A stretch of DNA of 64,000 nt from Skeletonema tropicum (taxonomy: Eukaryota > Bacillariophyta > Thalassiosirophyceae > Thalassiosirales > Thalassiosiraceae): assembly GCA_037178625.1 (NCBI GenBank), contig CM074129.1:1302001-1366000 (forward strand), in the 5' to 3' direction. Below the pieces are notes generated by a model. It saw only the letters and a program-made list of their open reading frames with translations. It was not told the DNA's origin and searched no databases. Positions 50,404-61,594 of the stretch are shown here, in pieces; the stretch's first letter is position 1; every line of letters starts with the position of its first letter. The position numbers and the translations under genes were made by a program.

Positions 50404-52182
50404 CGCAGAAGGAAAGGTCATTGATGCATCAGTCATCATGTCATTCACTGTTGCAACAGTTGCAGGCAAATAATTGCACGCTGCGCACATGTTATGTGTC
50501 TGTGACTGCTGTGACGAGGTCCAGATATCATGTACGATGATGGGGACACGGTGGTTGATCGACTGCTCGTCATTCTGTTCTCCAATGTCAGACGGCGATG
50601 AACAAGAGATTGGATGAGTCTGAATACTTGTGACATAAAGAGATGATACACTGCTTTGATCATCCCACGATGTATTGCTTCCCATCCCAGACGACTGAAG
50701 GTTGATGTGGGTATACCGCACTCCCAATCGAAGGGTTAGATCTTCAAGTTTTATCCTATCCATTGGAACCATCTTCAGCTTTGGTTTGGCTTTCTCGTTA
50801 TGGCTTGTATCGGGTACTTTAGTTGACATTCCTGTATCTCTCTTCTTCTCTTCTTGTTTCGAATTGTGTTCACCAATCCACTCAAAAATCGAATCTGCAG
50901 CAGCTTCGCCAACATCTCCATGCGTGTAAATATCTTCTTCAATTATAAAGACACCAGCGGGGATGTCATCATCTCCACTATTATTATCAATCGAAGCATG
51001 TTCCACCAAGGTATGATGCAAATCCAAAAGAGTATGCTGAGACCCATGCATCTCCACTTCCAACCGATTCCCATCAGGTCCAGACCCGCGTCTGAGATCG
51101 TCGACATTTGGTTTCAATATCTCAAAACGCAACGTTGTTTGTAATTGTAGTAATGAGGAATCATTCGACACAGCACCCCCCAATGAATAATTGTAGAGAC
51201 TAGCATGTCGATCACGAACACGCAATCGGCCTAAGGAATGAGCATCAATTCTCGTGTACTTTCTCCTCAACTTCTCAAGGGTGTTTGTTATGGAAAGTGT
51301 GTTCTGACACCCATGATTAACAGGAGGAGAAGTTGTATCATGGTCACCATCATTTGCTCCTTCATCACTGCTCCCAAGGGCATATTGATGTTCTACCTCT
51401 TTCACTGTCGGCATGGATTTGAAAACTTTCCATAATTCACTTTCATAATCTAACGTTTGTGTTGGATCCAATAGAGATATGACTCTCTTTCGCTTTTTGT
51501 TGTTTTTATCATCATCCACATCATTGCTGTCACTGTCTTCTACTCTATCATCTGGAGGTTTCTTACGGCACTGATAATCGAAATTTGGAGGGAGAATTCG
51601 TTCCTTTGTAGGCCGTCCGCTTCCATCTTGTGCACTTCCACCATCAGATTTGCCACCGTCTTCGACATCATCATCTTCAATGTCAGTCTTGATAACTCTT
51701 AAGTCAAGAGCCTTCCAATTCTCTATTGACTTTTGTACCTCCCGCTCCAATAACTCGGCTGTTGGTGGTATAATCAAATCGGTACAATCAAACATTGCAT
51801 CTAATTCTTTTGTAGTTGCATCATTTTTCATGATGGCCTTTTTGCGATTGTCACGTGCCATGAGAAGTGAACCCCATCGATTGGCACATACTGTGGCACT
51901 TCGTTTCTTGCCCAGTGAGTCAATGTTATTGAGATAATCATATTGTTTTGTGTTGATTACTGGCTTTTTGACGTATTTTCGTTTGGTGGCTGGTGGCGGC
52001 GGCTTGATGGCATCAGTTGTGTCGGCTGTACGTTTTCCTTTCTTGGGTTTTTGGGACTCTGGTGGTTTGGTCAGAGAGATTTGTTGCTGCTCTTCGCCAT
52101 TTTTATCGGTGCAAGCGCCACCGCCACTGGCGAAAGTGCTTGGTCCAGATTTAGCGGCTGCCCTATTGACCTTCTTCGGCAT
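50266..52182 (-). CDS. SNAPC3: SNAPc subunit 3-like protein (snRNA gene transcription)
   Basis: SNAPC3 (SNAP50) is the DNA-contacting, zinc-binding subunit of the complex that drives snRNA gene promoters for RNA polymerases II and III. The 638-residue intronless frame has a long basic, Lys/Pro-rich and acidic N-terminal half without clear domains. The C-terminal third shows the family pattern: Gly-Val-Phe-Ile-Ile-Glu-Glu-Asp-Ile-Tyr, a Ser-Ile-Phe-Glu-Trp-Ile helix, a Leu-Glu-Asp-Leu-Thr-Leu-Arg-Leu-Gly-Val-Arg-Tyr segment and Val-His-Asp-Ile. It ends with the zinc cluster Cys566-x2-Cys569 ... Cys602-x2-Cys605 next to Phe-Arg-Glu-Leu-His-Tyr. It is larger than the human protein because of the N-terminal half. 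It converges with paralogue B, and the last 138 coding bases are also present as a broken copy at 43635. Confidence 0.85.
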   Translation of the reverse strand: MPKKVNRAAAKSGPSTFASGGGACTDKNGEEQQQISLTKPPESQKPKKGKRTADTTDAIKPPPPATKRKYVKKPVINTKQYDYLNNIDSLGKKRSATVCANRWGSLLMARDNRKKAIMKNDATTKELDAMFDCTDLIIPPTAELLEREVQKSIENWKALDLRVIKTDIEDDDVEDGGKSDGGSAQDGSGRPTKERILPPNFDYQCRKKPPDDRVEDSDSNDVDDDKNNKKRKRVISLLDPTQTLDYESELWKVFKSMPTVKEVEHQYALGSSDEGANDGDHDTTSPPVNHGCQNTLSITNTLEKLRRKYTRIDAHSLGRLRVRDRHASLYNYSLGGAVSNDSSLLQLQTTLRFEILKPNVDDLRRGSGPDGNRLEVEMHGSQHTLLDLHHTLVEHASIDNNSGDDDIPAGVFIIEEDIYTHGDVGEAAADSIFEWIGEHNSKQEEKKRDTGMSTKVPDTSHNEKAKPKLKMVPMDRIKLEDLTLRLGVRYTHINLQSSGMGSNTSWDDQSSVSSLYVTSIQTHPISCSSPSDIGEQNDEQSINHRVPIIVHDIWTSSQQSQTHNMCAACNYLPATVATVNDMMTDASMTFPSADNLMGTPLCASCFRELHYQRSDDSGILLQLRPDRSCLKVFPLGAK

Positions 52183-52494
52183 CTTTCATCATGATCAACA
52201 ATGATATAATATCTTTGGTGAGTGACAGCTCCCGCCAGATTTTTTCCGCGAAGCTCAAAAATGCCACAAATATCATCTTGACTCTTGCTTGACGATGAGA
52301 TGTCGGTTGTGATGTGCTGTTCCATTACTCCTATCAATCTATCATAGAGAGAGGAAATTAGGTGGGGTTGCATCATCACTATCTCTGGACATAATTTATT
52401 TAACAATTGTAGTCTTCATACGTGGAGGGTTTGGTGGTCTTCCGTCCGATCAATGGCATGCAAGCGGTAGCCTCCAAACATATCCAAAACATAC
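52183..52494. other. Divergent promoter region
   Basis: About 310 bases between the SNAPC3 and TraB-family start codons. No further element seen. Confidence 0.55.
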
Positions 52495-53412
52495 ATGATG
52501 TTGACACCTACATCTTTCGGCAATGTCCTCCTACGGCAAGCCATCAAAAGCACCAGCCAAGCATCAACATTTCAACATAGAAGGCATCTAATTACACATA
52601 TCTCGCCAACGACATCTCTCCTCCGATCAGATACATCTGACAACGAAGTGTATCTACTCGGAACCGCTCATGTGTCCCAAGCGTCAAACGACGAAGTAGT
52701 AGATTTGATACAACTTGTAAAGCCAAAGTATGTATTTGTCGAATTAGATGCCAATCGTGCGGGTCAATTGCGTCGCAGTAGCAATTCAGCTTCGAAAAAT
52801 AGCAACAATAATAATATGGCTGATTCATTCAACTCGCTGTTCAAGGGAATAGGCAAAGGATTACCTCCGAATATAATGCAACAGCTCCCACCACAAATGC
52901 ATAACTTTTTGCCCATGTTACAAAATGCCCCTCAAATGATGTCACGCATGGGCTGGCTTGGTAGTCAAGGGGCTGAGATGAAGGCTGCACTAGAAGAAGC
53001 AGAACGTATAGGTGCAACTTGTGTGTATGGCGATGTAGACTTTGAAATAACCGTGAGAGAATTGAAACTCGCAATGATGGGGATGGCAGCCAATCCAATG
53101 AATTTGATGCAGATGATTGGGAATGCACCCTCCCCACCAAAAGAATTGGCTGCATTGACAGGTATCATTTTAAGTGGAGGGAATCCAACGCAAATTATTG
53201 AAGCAGTCAAAACTAGAGAGCAAGCAAGGCAAATGACAAAGTATGTGAGTGAGGCTCTTCCACCTCTTTACGATGTCATGATAACTAAGAGAGATGTACA
53301 CATGGCAAAGATGCTGAAGAAGCACTGTTCAGATGGGAAAGTTGTTGCAGTGGTTGGGGCTGGCCATGTGGAGGGGATTGAGCGAGAGTGGGAAGCACTT
53401 GACAATTGTTAG
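52495..53412 (+). CDS. TraB-domain protein, probably mitochondrial
   Basis: A 305-residue intronless frame of the TraB/PrgY/GumN superfamily. The core shows Val-Tyr-Leu-Leu-Gly-Thr-Ala-His-Val-Ser near residue 50, then Val-Phe-Val-Glu-Leu-Asp-x-x-Arg, then Tyr-Gly-Asp-Val-Asp-Phe-Glu-Ile-Thr, a Leu-x-x-Glu-Arg-Asp-like Ile-Thr-Lys-Arg-Asp-Val-His-Met, and Val-Val-Gly-Ala-Gly-His-Val-Glu-Gly-Ile near the C-terminus. The two Gly-x-x-His motifs and the Glu are family hallmarks linked to a metal-dependent peptidase-like fold; plant and animal TRABD proteins act in mitochondrial dynamics. The first 45 residues are rich in Arg/Ser/Thr with few acids and look like a mitochondrial presequence. There are two ATGs in a row at the start. 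Confidence 0.85.
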   Translation: MMLTPTSFGNVLLRQAIKSTSQASTFQHRRHLITHISPTTSLLRSDTSDNEVYLLGTAHVSQASNDEVVDLIQLVKPKYVFVELDANRAGQLRRSSNSASKNSNNNNMADSFNSLFKGIGKGLPPNIMQQLPPQMHNFLPMLQNAPQMMSRMGWLGSQGAEMKAALEEAERIGATCVYGDVDFEITVRELKLAMMGMAANPMNLMQMIGNAPSPPKELAALTGIILSGGNPTQIIEAVKTREQARQMTKYVSEALPPLYDVMITKRDVHMAKMLKKHCSDGKVVAVVGAGHVEGIEREWEALDNC

Positions 53413-54130
53413 TTTGACGGCAGCATGATTTCCTCTCTACCTTGAGATAAAGTAACATCTTAATGTACATGGTACACCAATGTACGTTTGTTTTTGTGAT
53501 CTTTTGTAATTACTGCGATATTAGGTTGCTTGGTGATGCAGCTGTCGTAGCTTGGGTCATCTGTGATGGCAATTGGCAAGGGAAAGCTAACGCTTTGGAG
53601 ATATCGTCTACGACGATGTTGACGATGTTCTAATGAAAGAGAATTGTGTGATTATTTTAGAGTTTGATTGACCGATGAGTGCATCTGTGCATCGTCCACG
53701 TGGATACTGTGGCCACTGCGACTATGACGCACTTGACGTAATCATTCTATGGCACTCAATACTGTCGAGAGGTCTCCAACGAAGTCGATGTGACTCTTGT
53801 GAGTCCCGTCTAAGCTCACATGCGAGAGATGTTTAGCTGATACAGCTTTCGTTTGGAATAAGTAGCTGCTTGGTTAATGAAGAATTCCCTTAGATGTGTC
53901 GTGAGCCTCAGACTAATGCTGCAAAGAAAGACTACTAATAACTGATCATCTACAATAGAGTGAAGTTATGACTCTAGAGAGAATAGCTTTGTACATTAGC
54001 CGTCGCAGTGGGTGCTAAGTATGTTGTATGGCCACCACATAGGTTTTTCAGACACCTGTCTGAGTCACTTGAAGGACTCAGCACATGTGCTGTATGTTGT
54101 TGACTCCGTGGATGACTTCCTTATTTTCCA
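53413..54130. other. Convergent intergenic region
   Basis: About 720 bases with no supported gene. At 54036-54083 lies a hairpin-forming dispersed repeat (CAGACACCTGTCTG followed by CTGAGT...ACTCAG) that recurs at 56053-56108. Confidence 0.55.
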
Positions 54131-55030
54131 CTATGGATTTGTCGCCGGGATCATTTTATCTACAATCGCCACAAAATCGTCAATCTCCTCTTGCGAGCAG
54201 TGGCTAAAGCACCCAAAGCCCATACTGTGTCCTCCTCGACCATATAAGGATTCATCACGAGCATAGTACGCACTTGCTTGAGGTGGTACCCCCATAGCGT
54301 TGAGATTACGGTACGGTTTCTTGCCCGCGACTTGATCGATGTCTCTCTTTTGAGGGTTGGGATTCTGAGGCTCCTTGGCTTCTGACTTGACACCAGTAGA
54401 ATTGGATCTAGAAGATGAAGAACCGTCACCACTGTCAGCAGCAGCAGCATCAGCATCAGCATCAGCAGCATCGGCATCAGATGCATTACTTGAAGGGAAG
54501 GGGTCAAACGTAGGCTTATCCCAGACTAGCGGTATCATCCGCTCTTTTCTCTTCTTTTCCTCCGTTATCTTTTTTGATAATGCCATGAGTTCTTGCTCAA
54601 CCTTACGTCTTCGGATCAGTTCTTCTTCAGGGATAGGTTTTGGTGCTGTCTTTAGTGTTGCTGGATAAGAGTACTTTCTTTTGTAAGGAGGTGATCCAGG
54701 AGCTGAGCCTTCCTTGTCGGACAAGTCCTCCTCGTCAGCCAGGCTACTGCTCCCAACCGCATCTGCTTCGAGCTCCTCGTCTAGTAACTCAGACGACGAA
54801 GCACCCGCAGATGCCCAGGTCGGAAACAAAGGTCCCTTCTCAACAGCATCCTTAATCTTCCTGCATCTCTGCTTCCATCGCTTCTCTTCCAAAGCCTCGC
54901 GACGACGCTTTTTCGCCGCCTCTCTTCGATCCATCTTTTCGAGGCTTTCACGGACGCAGTCGAAGAATTCGTCCATGGGTAGCTTGGGGAGGGGCATGGT
55001 GAACGTTGATTTTGGTGGTGATGGATCCAT
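54131..55030 (-). CDS. Hypothetical charged protein with coiled-coil segments
   Basis: A 299-residue intronless frame. There is no signal peptide or membrane span. Residues about 25-60 and 135-165 are Lys/Arg/Glu-rich helices likely to form coiled coils or nuclear targeting signals. An Asp/Ala repeat (about 185-200) and Ser-rich linkers separate them. The C-terminus is Gly/His/Cys-containing and ends in an acidic helix. I do not recognise the family. The ATG is well placed and no competing frame is convincing, so it is probably a real gene; a nuclear protein is a guess from composition. Confidence 0.62.
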   Translation of the reverse strand: MDPSPPKSTFTMPLPKLPMDEFFDCVRESLEKMDRREAAKKRRREALEEKRWKQRCRKIKDAVEKGPLFPTWASAGASSSELLDEELEADAVGSSSLADEEDLSDKEGSAPGSPPYKRKYSYPATLKTAPKPIPEEELIRRRKVEQELMALSKKITEEKKRKERMIPLVWDKPTFDPFPSSNASDADAADADADAAAADSGDGSSSSRSNSTGVKSEAKEPQNPNPQKRDIDQVAGKKPYRNLNAMGVPPQASAYYARDESLYGRGGHSMGFGCFSHCSQEEIDDFVAIVDKMIPATNP

Positions 55031-58000
55031 TTTTGTCGTATTTATTATCTATACTCCTATAATTTGTCATAATGCAACATGAACAGAGCCTTCAAGTACC
55101 ATATCTTCGAGCGTCAAGCTACCAAAAGTATGGGCAAAAGAGACAGTGTTGTAGTCCCCGCCAGGTTGGTCGTGAAAGGCTGAACTCTTTGGTACGGTTC
55201 GCCCGGGCGGCTGGAGAAATATGAATTTATTTACCCTTGAATATCAGTGTCAGTATTGCTCAGACACTTCTCAAATAATAAGTAGTAGCCACATTGGCTG
55301 TCTGTTTCTGGCGCACGAGAATTCTTACGATCCAAACAATGCTCAGCAATGATGGCGGCGAGGAAAGACATGCGCTCACAAGTCACAAGTCCACAAGCGC
55401 CCGCAAGGCACTCCGCCCAATCGTCTTACCCCGTCTATGTACTCCTCTTCTCACGCACATCAAAGAGTGCTGAGCAACATTGAAAGGAGTAGGCCTTGCG
55501 TTCGCTCACAATTTGGAAGTCACAACTTATTGAACTTGAATTATATTGTTTGTCGAGGTCAGGCTACTTGATAAATTTTATGCTACATCCTTAGCCTTAC
55601 TTAGCCATCCTTGCTAGTCGTGAAGCCGATCAAGCAGAGCGAATAATAGACGAGCCACTAACTGTTGCTGATATTCCTTTCTCCATTATTAGAGTTCATC
55701 ATGAAGTCGACACGAAGCTATCCATGTGCGCTCAGAGATTCATCCGAGCGGTCTTGCAAGAGTCGGTGTGTTGTGTGCTCCATGCCATCCAGTTGGCAGT
55801 TGGAGGTTTGTTAGTGGTCCTCACGGCGGGGGTAAAAATCCACTCAGGGGAACCACTAGCCCTGAAACCGGTGTCTAGGGGGGGGGGGTATTAATAGTAA
55901 CTCAAAGATTAAATTGTCCCCGCCCAATGAGAGTGGTGTGATGAATACCGAGAAAGTGAGACATTGTTGTGAGGAACTGCATAGAAACCGGCAATCAAAA
56001 GAAGGATCGAAGGAGAAAAAAATGACCGCTTCGGTTGCTGGTTTGATGCACCCTACATAGGATCTTCAGACACCTGTCTGCTGTCTGAGTCACTTGAAGG
56101 ACTCAGCAATGCAGAGTCCCTCTGAAGAGGACTCCCCACTGCGCTACATTTTGAATTCCTACGTAGGCCTATGTAGAATTTTGCGGGAACTGCATTCTCT
56201 AGTAGAAACTGCACGCAAACGCACTCTCATGCATGCCACTGCACACGATATAATAAAGCTTCGATTGATCTCTTTACTACGGCCCGATGATATCATCAGT
56301 GTCAATATAATCATCTAATGCTTCAGTATCCATCTTAAGGTAAAAGAATATCTTGTGTTGACTGAGCGCCTAAGTACAATACGCTGGTGTTACTACTGCT
56401 TAGCTCGGGCACTCTTGTATGGATGTTCGAGTCAATGATTCTTGTGTCCTGCATTTATTGATTGTAAACACATCTACTTTCTCTTTGCACGAAGTCCCAC
56501 TTGTTTTTGTACGAATGCCTTCCCCTGCCCTTTCCATTTCTGTTGCGTTTCACCGGTATTGCTCCAACACCAGTGTCCAATCATCTGGTGAAACCTCTGT
56601 CCGGGTTTGGTCCTCATCAGATGCACGAGATGGCACTCTAATCGATGCAGTGAAGGAATCATGCTAAAATCCATCGACCGCATCTAAAACACCGCCTGAT
56701 GGTTGGAATTCTCTGTCTCGTCACAATGTTTTGCACCCAAAATAACACTTGTGTATTCATACTTCGTGTTTGCTTTGGAAAGATATCATCCGATGATACC
56801 AACGCCGCGTTTGATTCGACACTAATATTTTATCTTCCTCCCATTATAGCGATGGATATTCTCGATCATATCTATTTGATTTTCATCATTTGCTGGGCTT
56901 TTTGCATCATGTGATATTGACACCATTAAAACCACCTTGTACTATGCAGCACGGACGATTGCTCAATGCCATTGTACATTAACGAATTCATAACCTCCTA
57001 TCTATTTACTCGATGCATCAATAAATCACTATCTATACCGAAGGATAGTGCGGTAAAGAGATCAGTTCTCATCATGGCATCATCAAATAGTCTACGTTGT
57101 GCGGTTCGGTGTTTGTTGTTGAATGAGACAGGGTGTTGGATAAAGATTAATTTGTAGCGTCTCCGTCACAACTTCTCCTCGTCGCTTTCATCTGCTGATA
57201 CGAAATAAGATCATTGATCTGAATCTTTTGACTCAGGAAGCACGCTGCGTTCGACGCCATTTAAATACTTCACTAAATAATACTTCACTAAATCATTCCT
57301 TTTGATTTCGTAGTTTCCGTTTCCTGTCAGCCATGTCTTAGCAATCAATATTTGAGGCTTTCATCACTCCATCATTCTTCGGCACATGAGACAGAAGATG
57401 TCCATTTGTGACTTTCGCAACATTCATTGCAAGGAGGGTATGGGGTGTAGGGCGTGTCGATAGTCCCAGTCCGCACGGCCGACCACGGGGAGTAAAGAAG
57501 TACGGTAACTCACGGATTCACAGATGACTTGAAATACTCTATACAAAGACAGTTCGAAAGAATGCATCTTTATAAGTATGGTCCTGCCATCTGTGTGGAG
57601 CTCTTGGAGAAGATGGAGTACATCGACGATTCGTACTCGCCACTGTTCAAGTTGTGGGTGATAATGCCCACGTGAATGCCCCGTCTTCCTTTCAGATATC
57701 TACTTCGATGTTTTTTACTTTTGAACTACAAATGTTGCAAAGAAGACCTCTATGAAAAACATCGAAGTAGCTTCTCAAAACGAAGGACTTGTTAATAGTA
57801 GTTGGCATGGGGATGCCGTCACATCATGGTGTTGTGCAACTTTTGTTGTGGTCAGTGTTGGTGATGAAAATCGGGCGGCCCAGCGGGGATGCCCGATTCG
57901 TGGTTCTACAAAATATCACAAAATGGACGACCATCTCTTCCTCGGGATAAAATGGGGTTATTACGTAGGAGCATACTAATTCCTACAAAATTTGGACTAG

Positions 58001-58585
58001 GCGAGGCACAATGTAGCGTAGTGTCCATGTATGACAGAAGATCCGAGTAGGGTGATTATGATGTAAGGCGTAAGGCCACTGCACCTGCATCATATTGGGC
58101 GAACGGAGAAACCAGGCTGCAGTATCCGGTTTACACGGTATGTAGTGCTGAATTGACGCTGCAGTGCAGTCACGGGACTCAGTAGTGATGCTCGGGAGAG
58201 GGCTGCGCTTGCGATAGGCATTTCCAAGGATACTAACATGGAGTAGTTTGCTCCATAGCTATTTGAAACAAGTGAGCATCTAGAGTATTTATTCTGATTG
58301 TTTATAACAACTTTAAAAAATTATAAACAACCAGGCTCTTATTCGATCCCGTGCGGACGATTTATTATAGTACTTTGACTCGCACTTCCCTTCTATCGTA
58401 TCTCAGCTGAATGAGTACATAGTACGAGTACGAATAGGAATCCTATCTACATTCTGTTCTCGTCTCGGCGAGCGAGGAGAGAGCTCACTTTCACTTTCAA
58501 CGACTCCTGAAGAGAGCGAGGGCATGCATTGACCATTCGTCGAGTATAGATTGTATTGACAAATAAACAACACCGAACATCCAAC
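55031..58585. other. Gene-poor region
   Basis: About 3.5 kb with no supported gene. It holds a G run at about 55879-55889, the second copy of the hairpin repeat (56053-56108), and short frames on both strands (56094-57157, 57752-57979) without family features. No tRNA-like cloverleaf was recognised. The last few hundred bases are the promoter of the gene at 58586. Confidence 0.5.
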
Positions 58586-61500
58586 ATGAAGTTATTCCTC
58601 CTCTCTACCATCGCATTGGCATTCCCGGTCACTCTTGCACATGCCAGGGGCGATTCCCGTGCCTTTGGTGCAAAAGCGTCGAAGACACGAAAATCTCAGC
58701 ACGGAGTGTTCGATTCCAAGTCTTCGAAAAGCGTCTCCCAAACATCTGCAACCGTCGATGGAACGAGTCCTTTCACCGATGAAGATTCCTTACCTATTGA
58801 CGAAGGACGTCCTCCCAAGAATAGCGAGGATGGTGGCTTGGTCGTGGTGGACGGGACTGAAGGCGCAGGCAGCAGCGAGGAAGGCGATGATCTTTTGTGG
58901 AATGATACTTTTGATGACGATTACTCGCCATCTTCTAGTGAGGGATTTGATCCTGCCGACGCAATGTTTGAATGGCTCACCAAATGTGCTGCGGCCGACC
59001 TCGACAAGGATACCTGCCTCATCGCCAAGACGCTCGACTCCCTCGTTGAGTACTCATCAGACGATGATACCACGCTTCCATCTAAACGCTTTAGAACTCT
59101 TCAACAAGAGGAGGGGTGCCGCCCCGAACTCACTCAGCAAGACTTGAGAAACGTCATGGATGGTGCACGAGCAGATTGTACCCGAGTCTCCGCTGTGTAT
59201 TCCGATGAACACTTCAAGAGACTGTTTTATGAGTTTTGGACAGTGCTCTCATCTGACAGTTGTTGGACAGAGCTGTGTGAATCTCCCGACATCTTCTTCA
59301 AACTCATGTTTGATCATGCGGTTCAGTGTGCCAATGTCGACTTTGATGTAGATCAGTGTATTACAGATCACATCTTTTTAATGTTGTTCACTGAACCTGC
59401 TTTCGATGATGACTATGAGTATGACTATGACTACTACGGTGCCGACGATAGCTTACATGCCCTCAGATTACTACAAGAAGCAGTGAATGGAGACATGGAA
59501 GCTGATTGCGTTGAGGTCAATCAGTCTGATCTAGCATTTGTTGCATCCTTTGTCCTCACGGGAGCCCGAGGACACTGCGCTGAGAAGGGTGTGTCCGTGA
59601 CTTGGGAAGATATCTCCAAGGCATCTGCCGATCTCATCACGTTGTTTTCCTCACCCCATTGCTGGGGGGATGCTCATGCTTGCCCAGAAGACGATGCCAG
59701 TGATGCCGACGATGACGTTGATGTGTTAGGACCAAATGATGATTCATTGGACGTTGGGAATGCCACGTGGCTATCAAATAGTACGACAACTATATCAGAG
59801 ACAACTTCCACTCGGCCCGCCGGCATTAGTCCAGCGAACGAAGTTCTTGTTGACGCTTTGTCCAACGACGGATATCCCCTTGAAGCAGATGAAGAATTCA
59901 ATTTTATTGCAAGTACTGTTGAGGAAGAGGCTGATGTGAATGAGGGAGTGTCCTTCAACAATAGTACCACCGCTGAATCCCTGGATGATGATGAATCGAC
60001 CATGGAGGATGATACCTTCTTGATTATCAGCGAGGAAAATGACATCGTTGCCGATGTCAATCAAACATCCATTGAGGGTAGTATCAATGCGACATCATCA
60101 ATTGTCGACGACGATGATCTTTCTCTGCCTACCGAAGGGGATGAAGACGAAGCTGCTGATGAGGAGGACGTGATTGCTACATCCACCATCGATGAAGGCG
60201 ACAGCAACACAACGTTCGCCCATGAGGATAATCTCTCTGAGTTCACTGATGATGATATCAAGAGTGCAACTTCTCTCAACATCGATGAAGGTGACGGCAA
60301 TGCAACAGCCGCTAATGAGGACAATCTCTCTGCGTCCACTGATGATGATGTCAAGAGTGGAACTTCCATCAACATTGGTGAAGCTGAAGGCAATACTACG
60401 TCCGCCAATGAGGATACTCCTATCAACATTGATGAAGCTGAAGCTGAAGGCAATGGAACATCCGCTGAGAATAATACATTTTCTACTTTTGTCCCATTTG
60501 AGAACGAGACTGCTCCGATTCTCAATTCCTCGACATCGGAAAACACAACCATTCCATCTTCGTCTGATAACTCAACGGCTGTCACCTTCAACCCAGAGAT
60601 GACTGACGGGTCATGTGATGTGGGGCCCCGCTCCGGTGTCTCTGAGAGATCGATTGAGGTGCCTTACTTCTACATTGTTGAGACGATTGTCTTTGAAGGT
60701 GTTGCCGATGAGATTGAGGGAATGCTACATCTTATGATGTGTATCAATGGAGTAGACAGGCGCCTATCCGTCGAGTCGGCTGAGACTAGCCTTGTTGCGT
60801 TGGAGTCCTCTCCGGAAGATATTGTGTCGACTGAATGTAAGTTCTTATCATGTTGTTGTCCCTTGTTTGCGCTGACATTTTCTCTCCTCTCACATAATCT
60901 TGATGCATGTCTGATTCCTTTCCATGTAGATGTTTGTGTCGCTCAAAACAAAGAGGCTCAAAGTTGCAACGTAATCGAAGGGATGAGCACGTTGATTGTT
61001 GATGGCCCAGATGATCCTGAGCAGGAAGAGGAGCTCATGACAAACTTTTATCTTCAGCTAGAAGTAATGTTTGACATGTTCTCTGATGTTGATGATCCCA
61101 ACATTGTTTCTCTGGAATATGTCGGCAGCGACCCGTCATCTCTCATGACACGTGCCGATCTCATCAAGGAAGAGGAAGTAGCAGCCGACGGCTCCGCGAG
61201 CCTCTTCAAAATCATTGCGATTGGCGCTTCTGCGGTCACTCTCATCATGTTGATCGTTGGGGCTTGGAAGATGAGAGCTGAGGGTGACGAAGATGATATC
61301 ACATTAGATGGCAAGCCCATTGATGACAAATCTCTCGCTGTTGAGACAGCTGCCATGACTGCAATCACCGGCTTGACGTCTGCCTCTGGTTGTGCCGATG
61401 ACACCAGCAGCGATATTAGCAGTACCACCGATGTCAAGGACGTCAAGGAATTCTACAAGAACAAAGCATTTGTTCTTGCTGAAGAAGAGGAAGGCAACTG

Positions 61501-61594
61501 GCGCAACCTCGGTATTCTACCGAACCAGCTTGCTGATATAAACGAGGAGTTTTCCCTGAGTGGAAGCTCGTTGGCAGATGAAAAGAGCATGTAA
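58586..61594 (+). CDS. Large acidic type I membrane protein with duplicated Cys domain
   Basis: Two exons (58586-60836 and 60930-61594) give 971 residues; the ATG at 58586 starts a clear signal peptide (1-20), and the frame upstream would need a TTG. After the signal peptide is a Lys-x-x-Lys-x-x-Lys basic patch (30-48). Two related Cys modules follow (about 126-280 and 283-420), each with a Leu-x-x-Leu-Gln segment preceded by Arg-x-Leu, an Asp-Leu helix and a Ser-Ser-x-x-Cys-Trp motif. A long Asp/Glu/Ser/Thr-rich stalk with many Asn-x-Thr/Ser sites and short repeats comes next (about 425-670). Then come a third Cys domain, one membrane span (about 870-890) and a cytosolic tail. The 93-base intron is a multiple of three with no stop, so retention would still give a protein. 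Function unknown; a partial copy lies at 43.8-45.0 kb. Confidence 0.82.
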   Translation: MKLFLLSTIALAFPVTLAHARGDSRAFGAKASKTRKSQHGVFDSKSSKSVSQTSATVDGTSPFTDEDSLPIDEGRPPKNSEDGGLVVVDGTEGAGSSEEGDDLLWNDTFDDDYSPSSSEGFDPADAMFEWLTKCAAADLDKDTCLIAKTLDSLVEYSSDDDTTLPSKRFRTLQQEEGCRPELTQQDLRNVMDGARADCTRVSAVYSDEHFKRLFYEFWTVLSSDSCWTELCESPDIFFKLMFDHAVQCANVDFDVDQCITDHIFLMLFTEPAFDDDYEYDYDYYGADDSLHALRLLQEAVNGDMEADCVEVNQSDLAFVASFVLTGARGHCAEKGVSVTWEDISKASADLITLFSSPHCWGDAHACPEDDASDADDDVDVLGPNDDSLDVGNATWLSNSTTTISETTSTRPAGISPANEVLVDALSNDGYPLEADEEFNFIASTVEEEADVNEGVSFNNSTTAESLDDDESTMEDDTFLIISEENDIVADVNQTSIEGSINATSSIVDDDDLSLPTEGDEDEAADEEDVIATSTIDEGDSNTTFAHEDNLSEFTDDDIKSATSLNIDEGDGNATAANEDNLSASTDDDVKSGTSINIGEAEGNTTSANEDTPINIDEAEAEGNGTSAENNTFSTFVPFENETAPILNSSTSENTTIPSSSDNSTAVTFNPEMTDGSCDVGPRSGVSERSIEVPYFYIVETIVFEGVADEIEGMLHLMMCINGVDRRLSVESAETSLVALESSPEDIVSTECKFLSCCCPLFALTFSLLSHNLDACLIPFHVDVCVAQNKEAQSCNVIEGMSTLIVDGPDDPEQEEELMTNFYLQLEVMFDMFSDVDDPNIVSLEYVGSDPSSLMTRADLIKEEEVAADGSASLFKIIAIGASAVTLIMLIVGAWKMRAEGDEDDITLDGKPIDDKSLAVETAAMTAITGLTSASGCADDTSSDISSTTDVKDVKEFYKNKAFVLAEEEEGNWRNLGILPNQLADINEEFSLSGSSLADEKSM

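Noticed and set aside
55031..58440. Several 60-80-residue frames
   Set aside because: No signal peptide, splice support or recognisable motif; several lack a sensible ATG context.
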